DNA of 64,000 nucleotides from Clitopilus passeckerianus (GCA_944990035.1 CALYLX010000155.1:868001-932000), one strand, 5' to 3'; shown: positions 20,524 to 32,615, counted from the first letter of the stretch. Program-made: numbers and translations. Notes: generated by a model from the letters alone, not told the origin.

Positions 20524-21688
20524 ATGTCTACTTCATCTCCAATCCCACCTACTCGTTCGGCTCTCCCCTCCCCGCCTGGTCTATCCTATACATCTATCTT
20601 TCCCTTCTACTGCCACCCCGAGGATGACATAGTCATGTCCAATGTCCAATCCTACTTCCTTTCTAATTGGCCCTGGAGATCTGAAGCTGAGAAGTGCGGG
20701 TATCTCACCTCTCGAATCGAGAGATCTGCTGGTCTCTCACTTCCGTTCGCGCTGAGAGATAGGGTAGAGGTTGTCGCCCGCTGGTATGCCTGGGGCTTCC
20801 TTTTTGACGATATGTTGGAGACCAATGAGGTACCGACAACTGGGGATGTGGGTAAGAAGGTATGTCATGCTATAACCGCCTGATGCTAGCTTGAATTAAT
20901 CAATGGCTACACAATTTAGACGCAAATGATGCGATACGCGGGATTGATATTGGGAAAAATCTTACCAGACCCGACATTGCCACTGGAGGTTATCACTTAC
21001 GACGTCCACCAAGCTTTTGTAAACGCGGAGGATGACGAATCCAGAGAATCGGGCCGCATCCTTCTTCGAGAAATGGTGAAATGGCTGGAAGGAACTTTCA
21101 AAGTTGCTGCGTCTCCGGAGGCTAAGAAGCGTGTTGAGACTGTGGAAGCTATGGTTGAGCAGAGGATTTTGACGTGTGGGGCATGGTGAGGATCGCTACG
21201 TATCCAGATTTGCGTTGTATGCTTAGTGATTTTCTCGTTTTAGGACTCTTTGGCACGCCTCTCGCTGGGCTAATTCCATATTCCTTCCTTCCGTCATCGT
21301 CGATAATTCCAGTTCATCAATCCATCGAATCCACTATCTAGCGAATCTGCATATGGTTCTCTTAAACGACATGTTTTCCTATCGGAAAGAGGTGATGGAG
21401 GCTAGGCGCAAGTCCGAGTCTTCGATTTATATCAAGAACGTTGTGGCTGTCATGATGAGAGTGAACGATGCTTCTGAAGATGAGGCAATCTGGGAGGCTG
21501 CCCGAAGGTTGATGGTGGTAGAAGAAGAAATTCGTGCATTGGAGGGTAGATTGTACGAGGAGGTAGACTCGAAAGGAGATAGTGCCCAGGGAGAGATGAT
21601 GAGGCGGTATGTCAAGAGTCTCCAAGCATATTTGTCTGGCATCGTTGTTTGGTCCAAGGAAACTGGTAGATACGTCCAAGATATTTGA
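20524..21688 (+). CDS. Class I terpene (sesquiterpene) synthase
   Basis: Three exons: 20524-20859, 20920-21185 and 21244-21688, in frame throughout, giving 348 residues, normal for fungal sesquiterpene synthases. It is expected to ionise farnesyl diphosphate in the cytosol and cyclise it. The aspartate-rich metal site is WGFLFDDMLE (about residues 95-104). The second metal motif is NDMFSYRKE (ND..S..KE) in exon 3, preceded by LANLHMVLL. Both motifs are complete, so the enzyme looks active. The start is the first ATG, followed by a Pro-rich lead and FPFYCHPEDD, as in related enzymes. Neighbours include a second terpene synthase at 25.5 kb, a remnant of a third, and a secreted FAD oxidase, suggesting a terpenoid cluster. 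The product cannot be predicted from the sequence. Confidence 0.88.
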
Positions 21689-22171
21689 TCTAAAGTGTAA
21701 ACTCCTACAATTTCATTTCTGCTGCCTAATGTTACGATATTACCCTTGATCGTCTTGGCAGTGTCGAGCCATGCTGAACACCCGCTGGTCAGGCTTCTGA
21801 GGCACATTGACAATCAGGGGCAAATCAGGACCGGTTTTGCCGAACCACATCAGCTGACACAATGCTGACACAATGCTCTACAATCCCTTCTCGAGTCTTT
21901 ATCTGCTCGTGTGACCAAGTAAGGGGGATAGCTTGGTAGGTTAGGGCGTACAATTGAGGCTCGTTAGGTTGATGAACGGGGCAGACGCAGATCTTGGGAC
22001 GGTCTTGTCCATTTCGTGATGTCTATGTTTAGATAATCGCTTGCGGCGAGGTGGTCGCCAAATCCAGGCCCTGTTGACGTCGTCAATGGATCATGGGGAT
22101 CGCAACATAAAGCCTTCCAGGGTATAAACGCCTTTCCGCAGCTACAACCTATCCGCTACCCTACTCTCATC
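21689..22171. other. Intergenic region with promoter of the next gene
   Basis: No coding sequence is seen. The right end carries a TATA box before the ATG at 22172. Confidence 0.5.
22123..22128 (+). promoter_or_regulatory. TATA box
   Basis: TATAAA lies 49 bases upstream of the ATG at 22172, with a CT-rich stretch between, as is common in basidiomycete promoters. Confidence 0.55.
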
Positions 22172-23421
22172 ATGGTGCGAACACAGCAGTGAGCTGTGCA
22201 TTTTTCGTTACTATTACTTACGTTGACATTCCCCGCATCACAGGCCAGATTCCTCTCCTCCATCGTACGACGCTGTGGTCCGTGAAATTCAAAATCATCC
22301 AAGGTGAAGTCAAGTGTATTTAGCTTCATTTTCATGGAAAGTTGATTTCAATTAGGGAGACTGCATCTCTTCTACCCGGCGCCCGGCCAACACGACGTCG
22401 ACACGCATCCTCGAGCGTAAGGCTACAACTGTCCCTCGTCATCCTCCCCATCTTCACCGCCATTCTTGTTGCAATTGCAACTGGCTTCCTCGCAGTTCAC
22501 ATCGACCGTAATCTCCGAGCAAGAGAGATATTCAAGTGGAGGAAGACCATCGACAACTACCTCGCCGAGGAGTCCGAGCTGCTGGACCGGATTCACAAAA
22601 TACAGAGAGAGATCTCGGACGGTGCTAGGACAGTCGAGGACCAACGGAAGTTGAACAAAGAGCTAAAAAAGGAATGGCAGGGCTGGCAGCGGGAGAAGGA
22701 GGAAAGGAGGAGGATGCGGTTGTATTGGGCAGATGTGAAGGCCGCTGGGAGGTGTCTGGGTCACAACACTGTCGAGTATACCGCTCAGTTGGCGAATTTA
22801 CTTCCGATGGTGGATGGTCTACTTGCGTGTAAGACGACGCCGATTACAATCCATGGGAAGGTCTACGAGTCCCCAGACCATTGCGAGGTGTTTGTGAGCA
22901 ATTCCTTCTATAGGCTCTCGAGTTAAATTTTTGAGGCTGATAATATCGAGAATAGGGAGAGGATGTGATATATGGACATTGGAAAGCTACTGGAGAATAT
23001 AAATGCAAGACGTACTGGGAGGCTGGTTATGAGGACAGGGTACCAAGCTACGCTTGATCGTTGGATCTATCTAACTATCTGACTTGACTTTTTTGAAGGG
23101 ATGTACCGCTCCTGGTTCCGAAACTCGGGTGGGCGCATTCAGTCCTGGCTCAATATTTGGCCGAGATACTTACACTAAACCTCTCAAGCGATTCCGGGCC
23201 AAATTAGGGGGCGTCCACTCTAAGCAGGACTGGGAAGCTCTCTGCTATACCACGCCGGTGACCATCCTGCACCAATACCTCAGACATCCTCTCATGTGCC
23301 TTGACCGGGTAGGTTACTCTCTACTTCCTCCTTCTGTAGTGAATGGATTTTTCTAATAATGTTTTAGGGCAAGGATGGTAAATGGGGTGTTTGGGACGTT
23401 CAGGACGTCCTCTGTGACTAA
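22172..23421 (+). CDS. Single-pass membrane protein with coiled coil and conserved Cys-rich C-terminal region (paralogue 1)
   Basis: The start is ATG at 22172 (MVRTQQ), with short exons to about 22311 and the main exon from about 22354. Order: cytosolic basic N-terminus (ARPTRRRHAS), one hydrophobic segment (LSLVILPIFTAILVAIATG), a coiled coil of about 80 residues (from RAREIFKWRKTIDNYLAEE), then MRLYWADVKAAGRCLG, an ACKTTPITIHGKVYESPDHC segment, YGHWKATGEYKCKTYWEAGY, a Trp/Cys-containing DWEALCYTTP block, and the terminal KWGVWDVQD followed by Cys and TAA at 23419-23421. Two paralogues at 36-39 kb share this whole plan. The even spacing of Cys suggests disulphides outside the cytosol. The family is unnamed to me; function unknown. 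Exons appear intact. Confidence 0.7.
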
Positions 23422-25490
23422 TTCCCGGTCTTATACACCTAGATTTACGGCGTTATATTAGAGTTAATATAATGGGTGTGCTGCCATATTTCGGCATGTT
23501 TCCTTGAATAGCGAACAGAGCAGCTGGCCCAGTCACATTATTAGCGTGATGAACGACCCGAGGCGACGCGGTTGGACCTGCCCTCAGCTGGAACGTGATG
23601 GGAGTTGGAGGATCTGGTGTCCGCAAGAGAGAAGCCGATAGAATCGTCACCCAAATAGTCGAACATTCAAATTCAAACGTTCAAACGTTCACAATCCGCG
23701 TTGCTCAAAGAAAAGTATAGGTCCTTATACGAGCTTGTGAAGGTGGAGGCCTGTAGCGGAGACGGACCGATGCATTGTTTCAACTGTAAGCAAGTTCCGT
23801 CGTCCCATATGTCCCTCGACCAACTCCTCCTTCCAGGAACATATCACGCTTCATTCTTCCATCTGGAGCTGGTACAAAACCCTATCTCGTATGTCTGGAT
23901 CCCTCCCGATTTGACTTTACTAACTTGATCTGACTCTTTCAGATGCAGAGGCCACTTCCTGCTGCACTTGCGAGCACGTACGACCATGAACTGGCACAAG
24001 AAATTCCCCATATCACACGCCAGCATCTCAGGCCACGACATACGTCCCGCTACTAGCGCCGAACGTTGAGCACTGCAGATCATACAATGGCCATGTCTCG
24101 GGCAGCTACGAGAGACGTCGCTTGGACCGACGGCGTCACTCGAGAACCGGCTCGCAACTGCGCACATATGAGAACCTGCTAGTGCAGGTCTGCGAGGCTG
24201 GTTGAGGGGAAGATATTCGCAACTCCTTCTGGAACTTCGGACTTGGTACGTTATTCTCTTTTGGCTGTGTACGTTACTGACCAATTATGTCAAGATCTTG
24301 GCATTTTTCCCGCCAACTTTGAGCCCAAACGATCACTTATCTGGCAGCCAGGTTTTCACCCTGCTGCACCTCGTTTTTCACGCCCAGAATGGCAAAGAAC
24401 TGGATTGGACAATTGGTTTCGTTCAAGGTAGGCTCGGCCAACCCGTTGCACCTTTCACCCGTTAATTCTTGAGTCCATTTCAGCTCATCCGGCCTCGTCT
24501 TCGAAGCGGGTTCCTCAGGCAGCAACCTATTTCCAGCACGCTCCAAGCATAATCCCTTTTGCTGCTGGTGCAAGCACACCGCAGATGTCAACTACGAACT
24601 GGGCCCAATCTTCGTCGTTGAAGATGTCGTCGTTACCACCGCGAAAATTGTCGTCCAGCCAAATACAACCTCAATCTTTACAACCTCCACTCCCACCACC
24701 TCGACACAACCCCAAACTGTTACCGAATGCACTTCATGCCAGATCCCTATCGTCCCCATGTCACCTCGACTCTTAAGAAACAGTCGCTACAGGCTAGCAG
24801 ATCAAGCAGGGAGAAGAGCAGCTTAGTCGTTTCAGGTGGATATTCCCCAGCTGGACCGGCGGAACGACGGCGCCGCCCTCTCGTAAGAACTAACCACCCA
24901 CCATCCGCTTCTGGAAGCAGCTACCGCACGGGTCCTGGGTCAGCCGCCTCACGCATGCACCGCCGCTGCCAAGGAGGAGGAGGGATACGTACCACAATAA
25001 TCACCAGCGGCAGGACCTGTCCCCACCTCTCTCCATTTCCTCGCTGCAGCAAGTTGCACTCGCCACTCCACCATCTTTCCAAGCTGTTCTCGGCATCCTC
25101 CACTCACTGTTGTTCTGGACTATACGCGATCGCCGGATGTTTCTCCCTCCGGGCGGCTACTGCCCCCCACACATCCTGACCAAAAACCGCCTCCTCTTCC
25201 ACCACAATTACCTCCTACTACTCGTGTCTTCCGCTCAAAATCGCACCATCTCCCCTCTCTACAATCGTTTCTACCCCCCAGTGCCTCCTCCCATCAGGAG
25301 GAAGAAGCGGCCAGAGAGCATGCAGATCCTGGACCTAGGTCTGTCGATGTTGGAAGACAGTTCTATGCCCTTCCTAGCCATGGGTTCTCTCTAGATATAA
25401 GAATGACGGCCCAAATCATTACCATAAGACCGTTGTCCCTGGCTCTCTCCTTGTAGTCACTCTGCTCTCACATCTCGAACATATTGACAA
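23422..25490. other. Gene-poor stretch with exon-like fragments
   Basis: Apart from the uncertain fragment at 24298-24825, no gene is supported. A CTTC/CAAACGTT-type short repeat lies near 23662-23692. The last 200 bases upstream of 25491 form the promoter side of the second terpene synthase, without a clear TATA box. Confidence 0.4.
24298..24825 (+). pseudogene. Possible fragment of a secreted protein with Ser/Thr-rich tail
   Basis: Two exon-like blocks read well: DLGIFPANFEPKRSLIWQPG to WFRSR (about 24298-24427), then, after a plausible 55-base intron, SSGLVFEAGSSGSNLF, FCCWCKHTADVNYELGP and a Thr/Ser-rich stretch, ending near 24825. Upstream pieces (for example GTYHASFFHLELV near 23840) could belong to the same gene, but frames do not join cleanly. 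I do not recognise the family. It may be a decayed gene. Confidence 0.28.
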
Positions 25491-26843
25491 ATGGGCTCTT
25501 TCGACGCTCTATGGCGTCGACTTCGTGCTTGGTTGAGATCGAAATTTATCGCAGAGGAGTTCACCATCCCTGATCTCTTGCACTCCTGGCCGTATCCGCC
25601 CCAGCTTAGTACAATTTTACGCTCGCAGCTCTCGCTATCTTCCCTATAACACTCTGGTAGGCCCTCATTACGGCGCTCTAGCACCCGAAACCGACAAATG
25701 GTTGCTTTCTTTCAATGCATTTACACCCGAGATGCAAAAAGCATTCACATCCTGCAACTTTGGTGAGATATAATCGCCTGAGCGTATTCACCCTCCGCTG
25801 ACGAGATATTCTCTCCTTCTGTAGCCCTGATAGCACTTTGTGGCATACCTAAAGCCAATAAAGGTTAGTGATGGTGGCCCTGCTTTCTTGATATCTTCTC
25901 AATTGCCGCAGATGCTACGAGGGCTGCTTGCTATTTGATGAATCTCTTTTTCTTTGTTGATGAGTTTACAGATGCAGAAGATGAGTCTGGAGCACTTGCG
26001 AAGGGAACAGTCGTAAACGATGTACTTTCCAACCCAACAAATTCACGGCCGGAGGGAGAGTGGATTGGGGGAGAAATTGCACGGCAGTGAGTTTCGACAT
26101 CCCTAAATATGTTTTATTCCTTTAACTGTGCTCCTAAGAACATTTGAGGCAACATCTAACTCATCTACTCCCACAACCCAACGGCGGTTGGTGCGAGAGT
26201 GTTCATTGTTCCTTGATTCTCTTGTTACCCAGGCAAAATACAGGAAGGGAAGATACCCTCTTTTGCGCAGTTTCTGAAAACTCGGCGCTACACCATAGGC
26301 GTGATCCTGGTGTTTACCAACATCGAAATGCATACGAGTATCCCAGACGAAGCTTCCCATCATCCAATTGTAGAGCTTCTCAGGATCTGTGCCACTGCTA
26401 TGGTTGTCATTACGAACGTATGTTGAATCATACTACTCTGTTGATTCTTCTTCTAATATCGTCCTCGTGCGTAGGATCTTTTATCATATAATGTTGAAAA
26501 AGCTCGTGGTGATGACTTGCATAACTCGGTGACAGTCATCATGCGACAGGAAGGCCATAATCTCCAAGATGCTATTGCTTACCTTGAGAGATATAACAAT
26601 CGAGTGGCAGGGACTTTCCCAACGGCTAAAGACCACGTCCCTTCATTTGGTGATTCGATTGACGCCGAACTTTGTCAATATATTGATGGAATGGGCACGT
26701 GGGTAACGGGAAATTATTGGTGGAGTTTCGAGAGTACACGGGACCTTGGTAGCAAAGGGCTTGATGTCATGAAAAACCGCACCGTCAAACTACTGCCGAA
26801 GATAGATCCTCCTTCGGGAGTTTACATGAATATTCCTGAGTAG
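25491..26843 (+). pseudogene. Terpene (sesquiterpene) synthase with a one-base deletion
   Basis: Six exons: 25491-25608, 25661-25762, 25825-25863, 25912-26086, 26139-26417 and 26475-26843. The start region reads FTIPDLLHSWPYPPQLSPHY, typical of the basidiomycete clade that includes protoilludene-type synthases. The first metal motif is FFFVDEFTDAED (D(D/E)xxD). The second is NDLLSYNVEKARGDD (ND..S...E), and the C-terminus holds GTWVTGNYWWSFES. All splice phases agree except inside exon 5. Near 26242 the frame moves by one base, between VTQAKYR and GKIPSFAQFLKTRRYTIG. One missing G in a purine run explains this. If real, the protein is cut short before the second metal site; a sequencing error is the alternative. 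The homologous enzymes cyclise farnesyl diphosphate. Confidence 0.78.
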
Positions 26844-27429
26844 CTACTGTCAATGTCAAACGTGGAGTACACAAAATTGACTAGGATTCCATCTTGCCGA
26901 AGAAGTCCATGCTGATCCCTTCCCGAGGCTCGCCTTCGATACTCGTAGTTGTCAAAAGTGATGATAATTATGTAAGCAGCGGCTCACGTCGAGCTGGTTG
27001 AGACAAATCCCTACGTACAATAGTACACATGCGTCAGAATATTAATTCCTTCGGGTGATAGCTAAATATAATCTATAAACGTACAACTGTACCATATGAA
27101 GGTGATTGAACGTGTTACACACGCTGTGGTAACGGTTTTACCTGAGATCTGGCCATTCAGTTCGGCCATCAAATGGAGGCTGGAAACAATCTAGCGCATA
27201 TCTCAAAACTGAGCAGACTCACCTATATTTCTGAGAGGCCTATCTTTTATTTTATCCTAGAATTAGTCAAAATCAACATCTCATTGTGTTTTCAAGGCTA
27301 GTCCTCCTCCTCGAATTATGAGAAGATTTTATGGCATCAATTGGCCTGAACTTGGTCTGAGAACGTATGAATATGCTCCTGTATCATCCACCATTCACTC
27401 AGATACTTTGCGCTCCTGTCTGTATACAC
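26844..27429. other. Intergenic stretch between terpene synthase and remnant
   Basis: AT-rich. I see no gene apart from a possible upstream part of the remnant that follows. Confidence 0.4.
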
Positions 27430-27995
27430 AAGCAGCATGTATATACCTACTGGAAGCAGGAATAGTTGTCAAAATATGTGTGGGCTATTTTACGGAGGGA
27501 TTTATTTCAACGCGCCAGACCTGTCGCGAGAGGCTGCTTACATAATTATCATCACTTTTGACTACTACGAGTACGTAAGGTGCACAGCTCTTCCGTGTGT
27601 ACCATATGACGAGCCGGTCGGTGGCGAGATGGTCAAGCTCGAGGTCTGGACATCGTTAAGCTTCTCACACGCACTAACCATCAAATAGCGGTAGTGAATG
27701 ATTTTTCTCTTATCGTGTCGAGCCTTTGAGAGCAGTGCAGGGGCCGGAAGGGGCGTACTTTATAACGCCATTGCGGTTATCTCATCAGAGCAAGCAGTGG
27801 ATGTGCAAACGGCGATGAACGAGGTCAAACGACGACTTTCGGCCACGGCGGACGAGTTCGAACCCTTGTTCGAGAAACTTCGCAGGAAATATGTTAATGA
27901 TGATGGGAGACTGGTTACAAAGCTGGTTCAGGCATGCAAGGATATGATAGCAGGGAATTGTGAGTGGTCAAGCTCTTGCTTGAGATATAAGATGG
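27430..27995 (+). pseudogene. Decayed terpene-cyclase-like fragment
   Basis: The first block reads MCGLFYGGIYFNAPDLSREA and then AYIIIITFDYYEY near 27510-27570, at the place where related cyclases carry an ND..S motif; here Asn and Ser are replaced. The second block, 27730-27995, reads NAIAVISSEQAVDVQTAMNE and ends CKDMIAGNCEWSSSCLRYKM. That end matches the general form of the C-terminus of cyclase domains of chimeric (prenyltransferase-cyclase) fungal terpene synthases (GN..WS...RY). No N-terminal aspartate-rich motif was found on this strand. It is probably a dead remnant. The family call rests on motif form only. Confidence 0.45.
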
Positions 27996-29713
27996 TTTTG
28001 ATTGCGCCTTCAGGACACTATCTCTCTCTTCCTTTCTCGGTTTATCTATTTCTGTCTTTATATGGTGTGACATCTTTACAAGAGAGCATAAAACTCGGTC
28101 ATGTTGCATATGGTGTTTGCTGGTTTAGGATGAATGTTTTGAGAGACAAATGAACAGGCAAGGAACTAAGTCGATCATTATGATCGGCGGCAGTCTGTCT
28201 GGGCTCGGAATTGGTTTCTTTCTTCCTTCCATCATGTCGTCCACGACTGCACCCATCCATAGGAGCCATACACTGAAGCTGAAGTAACCAGGTACGTAAG
28301 CTACGCTGTGAACCACTGGCATGATACAGATGCGCTTTGTCGAGATTGACGGAACTGCCGTGGGTCTGGGACCTGGTTGAACATATGTCAATATCCCACC
28401 TCGTATTGCTTTCTAGATAGTATTTACTTTCGTCCCAACTCGGTTCAGTAGAAGCGGTCAGTCTTCGTCTACGTTGTTGATTGCCTCAGGTTGTGGCTTG
28501 CACATTGTTAATCTCCCCAAAATGAACTCATTTCCGGCACCATAATCACCATGATTTGGTGCATGGGTTTGTCCGGCTGGACACCTATTCCTGATTTTTC
28601 TAAGTGCAGAACCGCATTCTCGTTGTATGAGGCTCCCTGTGGCAATTCCTTGAAGGTATGTGTTGAATTGAACGCATTATCACATGGTAACCTATTCATC
28701 TCTTGTTCCAAGGGTGTTCAAGCAAACGTCCGCTGAAGGAGAAGGCCCTATAATCAATAATCAGTACCAGCTCCGTGGTCAGTTCGTCGTATTCTGTCAC
28801 ATTCTGTGCGCCGTCGTGTTAGCCGGGGTGTTTGCCATGTGTCTCTTCCAGGCGAATGGATAACATTCAAACATTCGAGTACGTGTTCGAGATTGAAAAA
28901 TGCATTGAGCAGAGTTGACATCGCACTGCTTCTTGTCGCTCTTAGCTGGGAATTTCGTTCTATCTTGGCTCGAGCGATGTCATTTAATCGATGTATGGGT
29001 CTAAACTCCGGAGTTGCCAAGCGTTGCATGATCGACTCACGGCTTATCTCTCAATACCAAGGTCCGATCTCGGGATCAACCAAGCCTTCAACCCCGCTCT
29101 GCTATTCATAGCTATCCATACGCCTATTCCGAAAATCGCTGTCAGCGCGCCAATGAATTGATTACCGCAGAACAGGCACGGCTAATGTTGAGGGGTTTTC
29201 TCTCGGCAGCTACGTCGATCTCTTGGCCACTATCAGCATTCAGACTTGCGGTACCGGAAGAACTTTTTCCATAGCAATCCGACGTACACCTGAGGGCCAG
29301 GCAAAACACTTGGCGACAAGATATATCAGGCCAATCTCGTGAGGCTTCCTCATGTAGAGGGTTCGCTTTTGGTTTGGCTGCTGTCAGAGCAGCACATCAT
29401 TGACTACGGCGAATCCAGAGAGGTAGCGTGGCTGGATGAACTATTGATGCTCTGCAGATCAGCCAGTTGCTTGGTTGGAGGCAGGCCGTCAATCTGCGGA
29501 CGCAGCGCCAAGGCCCAACTTACAATTCACTCCTCGTTCAGCAAACGGTAAGAATCTACTTTTTGCGATACGCGTGGTCATGCATGCTCACCTGAACTCA
29601 GTGCAAGAAATGACCACTGCCCGCTCCATATCTCCTCTTCAAGGCGTTGTCATAATGGTATAAAAGGTGTTTCGTTTTGTCCCAGGTATTTACCAATTTC
29701 TACATCGACACCG
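27996..29713. other. Gene-poor stretch with membrane-protein-like scrap
   Basis: A frame near 28735-28862 reads as a hydrophobic helix (GQFVVFCHILCAVVLAGVF) but stops on both sides. A minus frame near 28210-28330 reads WLLWMGAVVDDMMEG, which recalls a metal motif, but nothing around it supports a gene. No complete gene is seen. Confidence 0.4.
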
Positions 29714-31624
29714 ATGACGGTCTTCATATCGACGCCACTTCTACTGCGACCCACCTTTCTCATAACTCTACTATCTGCCCTTCAAACCAGCGTCAACGCT
29801 GCTCCTGACCTTCCAAATGCTTCAAAGGCATGCCAGGAGCTTGAACAGCAAATCCCCTCTATCGTTCATCTCCCAGGTCCGAGATCTTACCTTTGATATC
29901 AAAATCATAGCTAAGAGATATGAAAATTGGGCACACAGACACTTCGGAGTATAGGACGACCATACAGCACTATGAATCAGTCTCGTCACAGAACTCAACG
30001 TGCGGGGTGGCCCCGACGACTATTGCGGACGTCCAGACTACTGTAAGAGTATTACGAATCTGGGTTCGCCAGAAACTAAGTTTTCTACGTCTTTTTAAAG
30101 ATAAAAATCATCGGAAGGGATGACATTCGATCGCCATTCGCAGTATGTGATCTGCTTTCCTTCGTCCTTGACAGAACCACTCATCTGACCGTCCCGCCTC
30201 AACTAGATCAAATCCGGTGGCCACATCATGAACCCGGGCTTTTCATCAACTCCAGGTGTCCAGATCTCTCTCCACAACTTCCTTGACTTCGATTATGACC
30301 AACAGGCCCAAACCGTGAAGCTGGGCTCTGGTTGGACCTTCGATAAGGTCTACGACAAGCTGGATCCTTACAATAGGACGGTAGTGGGCTCGAGGATTGA
30401 GGGCATTGGTGAGATATTCACTATATCTCGTCCACGGATGTTGGGCTCATCAATGCATCACGATAGGAATGGGATTCCTCTACGGAGGCGGATACTCATG
30501 GTTGACCAACCAGTATGGATTGGCGATCGACAACGTCATTGCATATGATCTCGTTTTACCGAATGGGACGTACGTCAACGTAACCGAGAAAGATCAGCCC
30601 GATCTATTCTTCGGTCTTCGTGGTGGGTTGAACAACTTTGGGATCATCACGAGTGCTACGGTCAAGACTTGGCCTACGGGAGGTGTCTGGGTATGTCGAA
30701 ATCCTCCTCGTGGTGGAATCGGAACTAACATTTACAAATCGGCTAGGCTGGCAATAGAGCGTACTCTGTGGACCACAGCGACGAAGTAATGAAAGCTCTT
30801 GAAGACTTCAGTATGAACAATAAGGATGAGAAAGCCATCATGAACGCGGGTTATGCTGTTACACCCGATCAGGTACGTCCCTTTGGTACAATACCCGTAA
30901 TGAAAAATGCCGATAACATATTTGGTCCAGACGGCCTGGTTAATCTTCTTCTACTACGACGCCCCAGACCCAGCACCCGCACCATTCACAAAATTCTTAT
31001 CCATCCCCGCAGAGAGCGATACCACGAAGATCACTAGGCACAGTCAATTCATCAAAGAAGGTGCTCTGCCTCCGTAAGTCAAGTCCCCTTGTCGATCATT
31101 TTATTATAGATTCTCTGAACCTGACATCACCTAAATACAGCGGTGTGGGCTGCTTGATCAACGGTGTCCCAGTTTTACGTTACACAATACCTATCATACA
31201 AGCCGGTCGATCCATTGTGGATTCCGTCCACACTGCAGCCGTCGCCGCCAACCGATCCGTTGGAAATACGATTTGGTTCGCAGAGCCGTTCCATAATCAT
31301 TTTGCGCATTCGACGTTCCCTGCTGCGTACCCCTACTCTCCATCGAACCCCGTGACACCATCCAACTTCTGGTTCGACTACACCAACGCAGCGGATTATG
31401 ACTATTTCCATGGCGTTATAGAGAAAGCGGGGAAGGATCTGCAGAGTGTAGTGGTGAAAGAGGGGCAAGGGAAGTGGAGTGACGTGGTGTATTCAAATTA
31501 TGCGATCCCTGGGACAGCCTTGGATATCGTATTTGGCGAGAGCGTGAAGAGGATGAAGCAGATTAAGCGTAAGATCGATCCCAAGAACGTCATGTCGCTC
31601 CTAGGGGAAGGATTCCTCGTTTAG
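29714..31624 (+). CDS. Secreted FAD-linked oxidase (PCMH-type, berberine-bridge-like)
   Basis: Eight exons: 29714-29876, 29939-30042, 30101-30142, 30207-30408, 30467-30690, 30747-30872, 30931-31073 and 31141-31624. All phases agree, giving 495 residues. A signal peptide (hydrophobic LLLRPTFLITLLSALQ, ending near VNAA) starts the protein. The FAD domain shows SPFAIKSGGHIMNPGF, where the His of SGGH is the usual covalent FAD site, and GMGFLYGGGYSWLTNQYG, DQPDLFFGLRGG and NNFGIITSATV. The C-terminus has the substrate-side fold but ends before a clear BBE motif. Such enzymes oxidise alcohols, sugars or terpenoid and alkaloid intermediates using O2. Its place next to terpene synthases suggests a tailoring role, which is inference; a carbohydrate substrate is equally possible. 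The first intron donor (GTCCGA) is weak. Confidence 0.85.
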
Positions 31625-31970
31625 CTCTTTTATTAGAACATGTACTTCTTGGAAATATATGACTGTATTGGTAGAAATGATCCAATAGATTCTTCAACTG
31701 CCCAACCATGAAAATTTGTTTCACTTCGACTCCAAAGGACGTTCGCGTTCTCGTTGCCTACCTTTCCTCTGATGCCTTCGCGATTTCCATGGCAGGTTTT
31801 CGGGTTCGTCCCTTCGCAAGAGACTTATTCTAAGTCACACCGACAGGATATCCACCAAATTTGTGATGTTCGGTGACACGGTGACAGCCCCATTTCACGT
31901 TCTCCTCGGTTGCATAAGATCAATATCATTCACATCTTACTCTACGCCTGCAAATCATTGTCCTACCACA

Positions 31971-32615
31971 TCAAAACAACTCAATGCGGCGAATACGGAA
32001 TGTTTGTGTACGAGGAAACACAGGGCCGCCATCGAGAGGTCTCACCGCGATCTAATAGCGTGGTCACAAAACAGTCAGTCAGGATATCTTACGCGAAAAA
32101 CGTAAAGACGTACGGGGGATTCAACCTCGTCGTCCGTGGCCACCCAGCCTCTTGTACGGTCTGCAGTTTGGATGCTCAAATAGAGATACCGTAAATCTAT
32201 GCATCACTCTGAACGAAACTAATGGGTGGCTTACGTGAACAACTGCAAGTGCTCCGGACCAGTCTGCGTGATCACCCACTCCTCGGGGGTGAATAACTTC
32301 GCGGGGTCAGCAAAGACCGCACCGTTGACGACGGCTGTGGGGAATCCGGCGTTGGATAGGATGTAGCCGCCCTTTAGACCTTTTAAAAACTCCCACTGAT
32401 ATAGATAGCCATTAGGAGGGGGAGGGGTTTGGTACCGGATATAGTGTTGTTATACGTACGCGGACCTTGCTGGGCTCGTACCGCGCGGGGTTCTTGACGA
32501 CGGGTTTGGGGTTGAGAGAGAGGTCTTCGTGGTCTGTGCGGGAGACGATGCCGCCGTTTTGGCCGACGACGGAGGCAATGGTATAGAGGCCAATTGGGAA
32601 GTCGGCGGTGCTCAT
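31971..32615 (-). CDS. Small beta-trefoil protein, I66 (cospin-like) protease inhibitor candidate
   Basis: Four exons: 32460-32615, 32235-32395, 32114-32174 and 31971-32051, phases consistent, giving 152 residues with no signal peptide. The N-terminus reads FPIGLYTIASVVG and is followed by a Lys/Pro-rich strand. Exon 2 starts WEFLKGLKGGYILSN, exon 3 has RTRGWVATDD, and the C-terminus is GGPVFPRTQTFRIRRIE. The length, the GLYTI opening and the repeated W/F strands match mushroom cytosolic beta-trefoil serine protease inhibitors (I66); these bind and block proteases of grazers or their own host. I see no way to predict the target. It is convergent with the FAD oxidase. The second intron's acceptor (TTTGAG) is chosen because it alone keeps the frame. 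Confidence 0.65.

Noticed and set aside
28210..28330. Minus-strand peptide WLLWMGAVVDDMMEG resembling a terpene synthase aspartate motif
   Set aside because: No neighbouring exons or second metal motif on that strand; a short motif alone is not enough.
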